From Enterobacter cloacae complex sp. R_G8 (GTDB lineage: Bacteria > Pseudomonadota > Gammaproteobacteria > Enterobacterales > Enterobacteriaceae), in assembly GCF_024599795.1 (NCBI RefSeq), contig NZ_CP102246.1, forward strand, positions 3,782,001-3,846,000: DNA of 64,000 nucleotides, written 5' to 3'. The position numbers and the translations under genes are program-made. Shown here one piece after another: positions 58,138 through 64,000 of this stretch; the stretch's first letter is position 1; each line of letters begins with the position of its first letter. The notes beneath the pieces are model-generated. The model ran no database searches. It had not been told where the DNA came from and was given only the letters and a program-made list of their open reading frames with translations.

Positions 58138-58593
58138 ATGACGACTCTCCCTGGATTTTCTTACGCGCTCGCTGAAGATAGCGCGGTTTATCACCTTATT
58201 AACCTGCCCCTTCCCGACACTGCGGATCTGTTCGAACTGGTTGATGCCTGCGCCGCCTGTGTCAGCGTGCTGGTTGAAACCGACGATGCAGTAACCCACG
58301 CTACCCTCTGCGCGCGCTTGCTGGCAGGACTTAAACGCCTGCGTGAACGTTGCGATGCAGAACTCCCTGCACATCTGGTTGAACGGCTCATCGCGGGGGA
58401 GACGATCGTTTCCTGCGTGCCGGACTGCTGGCAGGAGACGACGTTGCAGGTGGATTATGCGCTGGCACTCACTCGCGCGGTAATGGGCGGCACGCTGCCT
58501 GCGAACGTGGCGAAAGACCTGACCGGATTGCTGCATGACATGGTATGGCTGCTGGCGGAGTTTGTGAAAGAGCCCTATATCACGGCACACTGA
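58138..58593 (+). CDS. Uncharacterised 151-residue protein
   Basis: I do not recognise this protein. GAAGAGGA lies before the ATG. It is acidic and leucine-rich, with a likely all-helical content and cysteines at DACAACVSVL, ATLCARLL and SCVPDCW. The end reads DLTGLLHDMVWLLAEFVKEP. No signal peptide is present. A mirror frame of the same length exists on the minus strand (58135-58590) but has an unusual Arg/His/Gln-rich composition and no ribosome site, so I take the plus strand as coding. Neighbours give no hint. Confidence 0.6.
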   Translation: MTTLPGFSYALAEDSAVYHLINLPLPDTADLFELVDACAACVSVLVETDDAVTHATLCARLLAGLKRLRERCDAELPAHLVERLIAGETIVSCVPDCWQETTLQVDYALALTRAVMGGTLPANVAKDLTGLLHDMVWLLAEFVKEPYITAH

Positions 58594-58701
58594 GCCGGGA
58601 GACCGGGCAGCGGCAGGATCCGTAAAAAGATGCTGAAAGCTGTTAAGTCGAGTATCGAATGATAAGGTAGATTTTCCACAACATTACGGGCAGGAACAAA
58701 A

Positions 58702-59160
58702 GTGAATATTGCAGAGAAATATGAATGGAGTAAGGATAACTACCTGGTGAGTACAGACAGAGCAAAACTGGATGTACAGGCCATCCATCGGTATTTAACG
58801 AGATCGAGCTGGGCAAAAGGCATTCCTCTGGATATTGTCTCTGCGTCAGTCGAAAACAGCCTTAACTTTGGCGTTTACCATAAAGAAAATCAGATTGGTT
58901 TTGCTCGCCTGATAACGGATTACGCCACCTTCGCCTACCTTTGCGATGTTTATGTCCTTGAAGAATACCAGGGAGAAGGGCTCGGAAGATGGGTTATGGA
59001 ATGCATACATCATCACCCTGTGTTTGAGCAGCTTCGCAGGATCATGTTGTTTACCACGACTGCACCCTGGCTCTATGAAAAATTTGGCTACGAGCCCGTA
59101 AACAGAAAAAACTATGCATGGACGATTACGCGGCCTGATATCTATTTGAATGAAAAATAG
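58702..59160 (+). CDS. GNAT family N-acetyltransferase
   Basis: The 152-residue protein starts at GTG (58702) with AGGA 7 bases upstream. It has the GNAT fold landmarks: the strand CDVYVLEEYQGEGLGRWVME with the acetyl-CoA loop QGEGLG near 95, and TTAPWLYEKFGYEPVNRK at the end. It would transfer an acetyl group to an unknown small molecule or protein amine. Single gene between unrelated neighbours. Confidence 0.85.
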   Translation: MNIAEKYEWSKDNYLVSTDRAKLDVQAIHRYLTRSSWAKGIPLDIVSASVENSLNFGVYHKENQIGFARLITDYATFAYLCDVYVLEEYQGEGLGRWVMECIHHHPVFEQLRRIMLFTTTAPWLYEKFGYEPVNRKNYAWTITRPDIYLNEK

Positions 59161-59313
59161 CCTGGCTGATAATCCCTGTTCAGCTCCCCGTTGACTTATT
59201 GACTCTGTGTTTTCATCATCCGTTTCCGGGACAACGCGAACCCGTTCGGTCTGTGAAGATAGAACGTACGCTAACGACAGCAGCGCTAACCTTAAAGAGC
59301 GGGACTATTTGCT

Positions 59314-60171
59314 ATGAATCCAAGGGAAAATATTGTCAGTACATTCAGCGAGTTGTCTGCAGAATTACAGCGCGCTGCCGAGTTCTCGCTACAGAATACC
59401 AATCAACTGGTCGTGCTATCGATGCGCGCCTTCGCCGCTGAAGCCGGTGTAAAACCTGCTACGTTGTTACGGCTGGCGCAACGATTGGGTTACAACGGCT
59501 GGGGTGAACTCAAGGATGCTTTCATTGATGAACTTGGACTGCGCAATGATACATATGTATCTAAAGCCGAGAAACTGATCGCCAAAGGCACTCAACCCCA
59601 GCTGTATGAAGAGGTGTTTCAGGCACATCAGGCCAATCTGGCGTTTACACAAAATGAAAACCATCAGGCCATGGAACAAGCTGTATCGCTGTTGGACGCG
59701 GCTGAGAATGTCTATATTTGCGGCTTCCGTGCCAGCTTTCCTATTGCCTGGTCGCTGTTTTATGTCTATCGATTGTTCAATCGGCAGGTGTCGCTCATTG
59801 ATGGTCTGGCGAGCAACATTGAGGTATTCACCCGCGAAATAACAGCACAAGATTGCCTGTTACTCACCAGTTTTGCCCCCTATTCCCGTGAGTCCCTGGA
59901 TGTTTTACGTGCGGCCCAGCAGGCGGGCACGACGATCGTCGCCATCACGGATTCACCCGTCTCACCATTAGCCCAGGCTGCCGATTGTACGCTGCTGTTC
60001 TCCATAGACAGTCCGTCGTTTTTTCCTTCCGTGGTGTCTGGCATGGGGCTGGCCGAGTGTTTACTGGCGATGCTGGTGACTCGCCATGGCCGGGAAGCAG
60101 TGAGTAAAATCGAAAATGCCGAACGCTATCTTATCGACTCGGGTGCCTATGTCGTGCCCGGTAAACCCTGA
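59314..60171 (+). CDS. MurR/RpiR-family transcriptional regulator
   Basis: The 285-residue protein has an N-terminal HTH_6 domain (AEAGVKPATLLRLAQRLGYN, about 36-55) and a C-terminal SIS domain that usually binds a phosphosugar or amino compound (YICGFRASFPIAWSLFYVYR, LLTSFAPYSRESLDVLRAAQ). It precedes an aminotransferase gene by 127 bases with several ATGAATCC-like repeats. It is likely the local regulator of the aminotransferase and amino acid importer genes. Confidence 0.85.
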   Translation: MNPRENIVSTFSELSAELQRAAEFSLQNTNQLVVLSMRAFAAEAGVKPATLLRLAQRLGYNGWGELKDAFIDELGLRNDTYVSKAEKLIAKGTQPQLYEEVFQAHQANLAFTQNENHQAMEQAVSLLDAAENVYICGFRASFPIAWSLFYVYRLFNRQVSLIDGLASNIEVFTREITAQDCLLLTSFAPYSRESLDVLRAAQQAGTTIVAITDSPVSPLAQAADCTLLFSIDSPSFFPSVVSGMGLAECLLAMLVTRHGREAVSKIENAERYLIDSGAYVVPGKP

Positions 60172-60177
60172 AAAATG

Positions 60178-60251
60178 ATTCATTTGCATTTGGCATAAGA
60201 AAACAGAATACATTTGAATCCAAATAACATTGACGTGATACAAATGAATCC
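60178..60251. promoter_or_regulatory. Repeated TTTGAATCC/ATGAATCC motifs, candidate operator for the RpiR-type regulator
   Basis: The spacer contains ATTCATTTG (60178-60186), ATACATTTGAATCC (60208-60221), and ATACAAATGAATCC (60238-60251); the first and third contain perfectly inverted copies of CAAATGAAT. A TTGACG -35-like hexamer lies at 60230-60235. The arrangement fits operators overlapping the aminotransferase promoter. Confidence 0.5.
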
Positions 60252-60298
60252 TGCAAGATGCGCTTTATTCACACAGCGTATTCAGGAGCAGGACCAGC

Positions 60299-61627
60299 AT
60301 GAGCCATATCATTCACCGCAGTCTACGCAGTACGCCCGCCGTGGCGGCGCGTGCTCAAGGGGCATACATTTTTGATGCACAGGGAAAGCAGTATCTGGAT
60401 GCCTGCGGTGGTGCCGCCGTTTCCTGTTTAGGTCATGCGCATCCTGACGTGCTGGCGGCGATGCATCGCCAGATCGATCAACTGGCCTACGCCCACACCA
60501 GTTTTTTTACCAGTGACACCGTTGAACAGCTTGCTGAACAGTTGACGCGCACGGCGCCTGGCGATCTTAACTATGCTTATTTCGTTTCGGGCGGTTCGGA
60601 AGCGGTCGAAACCGCGCTCAAGCTGGCGCGTCAGTATTTTGTTGAGATCGGCCAGCCGTCGCGCACCAAATTTATCGCCCGTAAACAGAGCTATCATGGC
60701 AATACCCTTGGGGCGCTCGCAGTGGGAGGCAACGAATGGCGCCGCCGCCAGTTTGCTCCCTTGTTGATCGACGTGATCCGCGTTTCGGCCTGCAATGAGT
60801 ATCGGGACCGCCGCGCAGACGAAACCCAGCAGCAATACACCACGCGTCTGCTCAACGAGCTGGAGCAGGCCATTATTGAGGCCGGTCCCGACACCATTAT
60901 TGGTTTCTGTGCAGAAACCGTGGTGGGGGCCACCACTGGCGCCACCCCGCCTACCCCGGGCTATCTTAAAGGTGTACGCAACCTGTGTGATAAATACGGC
61001 ATCCTCTATATCGCGGATGAAGTCATGTGTGGCATGGGACGCACCGGCACATTGCATGCGTTTGAACAGGATGATGTGGTGCCGGATTTGGTGACGATCG
61101 CGAAGGGGCTGGGAGGCGGCTATCAGCCGATTGGCGCAGTATTAGCGAGCGAGAAGATTGTCTCAGCCCTGCAGGCCGGTAGCGGTCTGTTCCAGCACGG
61201 GCACACCTACATTTGTCACGCGACCGCCGCTTCCGCAGCCCTGGCAGTGCAGCAGGTGATTGCGCGCGATAATTTGCTGCAGGCGGTTAAACAACAGGGG
61301 GCTTACCTGCACAACGCATTGCGTGAGGTACTGGGGGAATTACCGCACGTCGGTGATACGCGTGGACGCGGCTTGTTTGCCGGCGTTGAGCTGGTACGCG
61401 ATAAAACCAGCAAAACCCCCTTCGATCCTGCCCTGAAGCTGCATGCAGCAATCAAAGCAAACTGTATGTCACGTGGGCTGATGGTCTATCCGATGGGGGG
61501 AACAATTGACGGGCAATATGGCGACCATATCCTGATCGCGCCACCGTTTATTGTCACGCCTGGCCAGCTCGACTTTGTGGTGGATACGCTGAACACCGTG
61601 ATTCGCGAAGAGACCAGCAGATTATGA
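60299..61627 (+). CDS. Class III PLP-dependent aminotransferase
   Basis: The 442-residue enzyme belongs to class III aminotransferases (omega-amino acid, GABA or ornithine type). Key motifs are YFVSGGSEAVETALKLARQY (about 95-114), the aspartate in ADEVMCGMGRTG, and the PLP lysine in TIAKGLGGGYQPIGAV (about 262-277). It would move an amino group from an amine or amino acid to an oxo acid. The amine donor is unknown. Its stop overlaps the next start by 4 bases. Together with the RpiR regulator and an amino acid importer it suggests an amino compound degradation pathway. Confidence 0.88.
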   Translation: MSHIIHRSLRSTPAVAARAQGAYIFDAQGKQYLDACGGAAVSCLGHAHPDVLAAMHRQIDQLAYAHTSFFTSDTVEQLAEQLTRTAPGDLNYAYFVSGGSEAVETALKLARQYFVEIGQPSRTKFIARKQSYHGNTLGALAVGGNEWRRRQFAPLLIDVIRVSACNEYRDRRADETQQQYTTRLLNELEQAIIEAGPDTIIGFCAETVVGATTGATPPTPGYLKGVRNLCDKYGILYIADEVMCGMGRTGTLHAFEQDDVVPDLVTIAKGLGGGYQPIGAVLASEKIVSALQAGSGLFQHGHTYICHATAASAALAVQQVIARDNLLQAVKQQGAYLHNALREVLGELPHVGDTRGRGLFAGVELVRDKTSKTPFDPALKLHAAIKANCMSRGLMVYPMGGTIDGQYGDHILIAPPFIVTPGQLDFVVDTLNTVIREETSRL

Positions 61628-62178
61628 TCAATCGTTTACCGCCGCTGGCGGAGCATGAGTGGGACGACCAACAGCGTACTTTGGCCGAAGAGATAATCAA
61701 CGGGCCTCGCGGTGCGCTGCTGCCCCCTTTCGAGCCGCTGCTACGCAGCCCAGAGCTGATGGCCCATGCACAACGCATGGGAGAATACCTGCGTTATCGC
61801 AGCGCGCTGGGACAGCGCCTGTCGGAACTGGCTATTTTGATGACCGCGCGGCACTGGTCGCAGCCTGTAGAGTGGGCGATTCATGCGCCGATAGCGCGTG
61901 AGAAGGGTATTTCTGCAGCGGCGGTGCAGGCGATTAATGAAAAACGTCTTCCAGAGGATCTGCAGCCGGATGAATGGGTGATTTATCACTTTTGTAAAGA
62001 GTTACATGAGCAGCAGAAGGTCAGCGATGCCACCTGGCAGCACGCTATCGCGCTGTGGGGCGAGAAAGGCGTGGTAGATCTGATCGGAATCAATGGTTAT
62101 TACAGTTTTCTCTCAATGATTATGAACGGCGCACAGACGCCGGTACCCGACACCTGGGATGAGATTATTCCCGCATAA
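61624..62178 (+). CDS. Carboxymuconolactone decarboxylase-like protein lacking the CxxC motif
   Basis: The 184-residue protein shows the helical AhpD/CMD fold: LGQRLSELAILMTARHWSQP, then VEWAIHAPIAREKGIS, which fits the CMD helix pair. The redox cysteines (CxxC) of AhpD-type members are missing here and only the Glu and His of the motif remain, as in true gamma-CMD-like enzymes. The only cysteine is in HFCKEL. It overlaps the aminotransferase stop by four bases. It could be a decarboxylase, hydrolase or binding protein in the same pathway. Confidence 0.72.
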   Translation: MINRLPPLAEHEWDDQQRTLAEEIINGPRGALLPPFEPLLRSPELMAHAQRMGEYLRYRSALGQRLSELAILMTARHWSQPVEWAIHAPIAREKGISAAAVQAINEKRLPEDLQPDEWVIYHFCKELHEQQKVSDATWQHAIALWGEKGVVDLIGINGYYSFLSMIMNGAQTPVPDTWDEIIPA

Positions 62179-62303
62179 GTTTTCGCTTTAAATTTGGCGC
62201 ATGAAAGTGCGCCCTGCATATCAACGTTTTATTTTCCCACCCCGCCGATGTATTTCGCCGGGTGACATTCATGCACGCTACTTCACTGACGCCGAGGGTT
62301 ATT

Positions 62304-63056
62304 ATGTCCAGATTATTGACTAAATTAAAAGTTACGTTAGCGCTGGTCGCTTGCTCCGCCAGTTTTGTGGCACAAGCGCAGGATAAATTAACGGTTGGCG
62401 TTGATACCGCATTTGTCCCCTTTGAATTTAAACAAGGCGATAAATACGTCGGCTTTGATATTGATTTGTGGGATGCCATCGCTAAAAAAATGAACGTCAG
62501 CTACGAATTACGCCCGATGGACTTCGGCGGGCTAATTCCGGGGTTGCAATCACGGAATCTGGATGTCGCCATGGCGGGCATTACGATAACCGACGCGCGT
62601 AAACAGGTCGTCGATTTCAGCGACGGTTATTATGATGCTGATTTATTAATGGCGGTTAAAAGCAGCGACAATACCATTACTAAATTCAGCGATTTAGCAG
62701 GAAAGAAAGTGGGATTAAAGCAGGGAACGGCGGCGGCCAGCTTTATGAAAAGCAAATATAAGGCGAATTATGTCGAATTCCCGAATATTGATAACGCCTA
62801 TCTTGATTTGCAGGCAGGTAACCTTGACGCCGTGGTGCATGATTCCCCCAACGTGCTCTATTACGTAAAAACGGCAGGTGATGGAAAAGTGAAATCAACC
62901 GGCGAAACTGACAGCATTCTGCCGCAGCACTACGGCTTTGCGATGCAGAAAAACAGCAATCTGACGCCGAAGATCAACGCAGCGCTGCAGGCGTTACGTG
63001 CAGACGGAACGTACAGCAAGATTTACGTGAAGTGGTTTGCTAAACAGCCAAAATAA
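62304..63056 (+). CDS. Amino acid ABC transporter binding protein, GlnH-like
   Basis: The start at 62304 (MSRLLTKLKVTLALVAC) has GAGGG upstream and gives 250 residues; the frame opens at 62262. A signal peptide ends in VAQAQ near residue 25. The mature protein strongly resembles GlnH: GVDTAFVPFEFKQGDKYVGF, LWDAIAKKMNVSYELRPMDF, the AGITITDARKQVVDFSDGYY block and FPNIDNAYLDL. It is probably a paralogue of E. coli glnH rather than glnH itself because its neighbours are catabolic genes. It should bind glutamine or a related amino acid. Confidence 0.88.
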   Translation: MSRLLTKLKVTLALVACSASFVAQAQDKLTVGVDTAFVPFEFKQGDKYVGFDIDLWDAIAKKMNVSYELRPMDFGGLIPGLQSRNLDVAMAGITITDARKQVVDFSDGYYDADLLMAVKSSDNTITKFSDLAGKKVGLKQGTAAASFMKSKYKANYVEFPNIDNAYLDLQAGNLDAVVHDSPNVLYYVKTAGDGKVKSTGETDSILPQHYGFAMQKNSNLTPKINAALQALRADGTYSKIYVKWFAKQPK

Positions 63057-63104
63057 TCCCGCCAGGTCGGAGCGATCCGACCTCGTTGCATCTTAACGGG
63101 TAAC

Positions 63105-63764
63105 ATGATGAATTTCGACAGTAAATATATTTGGGAGTCCCTGCCGCTGTTGTTGCAAGGACTACAGCTGACGCTGATTATTTCACTATCAGGTTTATTG
63201 GGTGGTTTTGTTATTGGCCTGCTGGCGGGAACCTGCCGGGCGCTCGGAGGGAAAATATCAAAAACCGTCTCGTTAGTCTTTGTCGAGTTAATCCGCGGCA
63301 CGCCGATTATGGTGCAAGTGATGTTTATTTACTTCGCACTCCCCATGGTGTTACCGATTCATATTGATCCGGTGACGGCAGCCATTACGACTATTGTGAT
63401 TAACTCGGGTGCTTATATTGCAGAGATCACCCGAGGAGCGATTCTCTCTATCAATAAAGGATTCAGAGAGGCCAGCCTGGCAATGGGATTATCACAACGC
63501 AGCACGCTATGGCATGTCATTATGCCGCTGGCATTGCGCCGTATGATCCCGGCGTTAGGTAATCAGTGGATTATCAGTATTAAAGACACCTCGCTGTTTA
63601 TTGTGATTGGTGTAGCGGAATTGACTCGTCAGGGGCAAGAAATTATTGCCGGTAATTTCCGCGCGCTGGAAGTCTGGACCGCCGTGGCAATGATCTACCT
63701 GCTGGTGACGCTGTGCCTGAGTTTCCTGCTGAAGCAACTGGAGAAAAGGATCCATATTTTATGA
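63105..63764 (+). CDS. Amino acid ABC transporter permease, GlnP-like
   Basis: The 219-residue permease resembles GlnP (219). It has five membrane helices. Visible blocks are [20 protein letters not shown] and the EAA coupling loop [20 protein letters not shown], then [19 protein letters not shown]. The start could also be the next ATG at 63108. Its stop overlaps the ATPase start by four bases. Confidence 0.9.
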   Translation: MMNFDSKYIWESLPLLLQGLQLTLIISLSGLLGGFVIGLLAGTCRALGGKISKTVSLVFVELIRGTPIMVQVMFIYFALPMVLPIHIDPVTAAITTIVINSGAYIAEITRGAILSINKGFREASLAMGLSQRSTLWHVIMPLALRRMIPALGNQWIISIKDTSLFIVIGVAELTRQGQEIIAGNFRALEVWTAVAMIYLLVTLCLSFLLKQLEKRIHIL

Positions 63765-64000
63765 GCATGGTTGAGTTTAGCGCAGTGTCGAAAAATTTCG
63801 GCGCCACTCAGGTGCTGCACGACATCAATTTAAAAATTGACGCCGGCGAAGTGGTGGTGATCATCGGCCCTTCCGGGTCGGGTAAGTCGACGCTGCTGCG
63901 CTGCATTAATAAGCTGGAGGAAATTTCCTCCGGCACGCTGCTGGTAGCGGGAATGCATCTTACCGATCCTCACGCGAATGAGTGCGATATCCGCCGCGAA
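63761..64000 (+). CDS. Amino acid ABC transporter ATPase, GlnQ-like, 3' end outside window
   Basis: Reading from the ATG at 63761 the frame is open for 80 codons to the window edge. Walker [10 protein letters not shown] lies near residues 36-44, followed by [14 protein letters not shown], typical of polar amino acid ATPases (GlnQ/HisP). The remainder is not in the window. Confidence 0.88.
   Translation, partial: MSMVEFSAVSKNFGATQVLHDINLKIDAGEVVVIIGPSGSGKSTLLRCINKLEEISSGTLLVAGMHLTDPHANECDIRRE

Noticed and set aside
58135..58590. Minus-strand frame of 151 codons
   Set aside because: Mirror of the plus-strand gene, rich in Arg, Gln and His, with no ribosome site; a codon-bias shadow is the simplest explanation.

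Overview
The window looks like chromosome from an enteric bacterium close to Enterobacter (Enterobacteriaceae). The evidence is a complete enterobactin locus laid out almost as in Escherichia coli, a betTIBA locus, a Klebsiella/Enterobacter-type bud (acetoin/butanediol) operon, sitABCD, E. coli-like REP elements and GC-rich coding sequence. No rRNA, tRNA, insertion sequence or CRISPR array was seen. The genus is an inference from gene content.

Layout. 1-2827 is the N-terminal part of an invasin-like inverse autotransporter (minus strand, cut by the window edge). 2960-7869 is a ribose-type ABC importer (ATPase, permease, binding protein) followed by a LVIVD beta-propeller protein. It diverges from hcxA (8030) across a spacer with a MetJ-like tandem-box candidate, and an SDR gene follows hcxA. 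10038-12456 is ybdD and the pyruvate transporter gene cstA. 12606-31261 is the enterobactin system: entCEBAH (DHB synthesis), fepB, entS, fepDGC, entF with its MbtH partner ybdZ, fes, fepA and entD. Its three divergent promoter regions carry Fur-box-like sequences. The fepE gene that lies between entF and fepC in E. coli is absent. sitABCD (Mn/Fe import) runs towards entD, and the two genes overlap tail to tail.

34.7-37.8 kb is an AT-rich accessory island between sitA and betT. It holds a tightly coupled three-gene unit (HEMMH metallopeptidase-like protein, small lipoprotein, Hcp) that looks like an orphan type VI secretion effector/immunity/carrier module. It also holds a symE toxin gene with a recognisable SymR-type antisense RNA, and an unrecognised two-helix membrane protein.

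37.8-43.8 kb is betT/betIBA for choline uptake and oxidation to glycine betaine. 44.0-51.6 kb has an SDR gene and a benzoylformate-decarboxylase-like ThDP enzyme, then a five-gene peptide/nickel-type ABC importer. 51.7 kb has a cold-shock-domain protein. 52.3-56.6 kb is budABC with the divergent LysR regulator budR. 56.6-59.2 kb holds a cupin, an AraC regulator, an unknown protein and a GNAT acetyltransferase. From 59.3 kb to the end there is an RpiR-type regulator, a class III aminotransferase, a carboxymuconolactone-decarboxylase-like protein and a glutamine-type ABC importer, probably one amino-compound catabolic unit cut by the window end.

A family of intergenic palindromes (CCCTCTCCC/GGGAGAGGG core) recurs at six places, mainly at gene ends, alongside two classical REP sequences. 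Functions given below rest on reading the protein sequences; no database search was possible.
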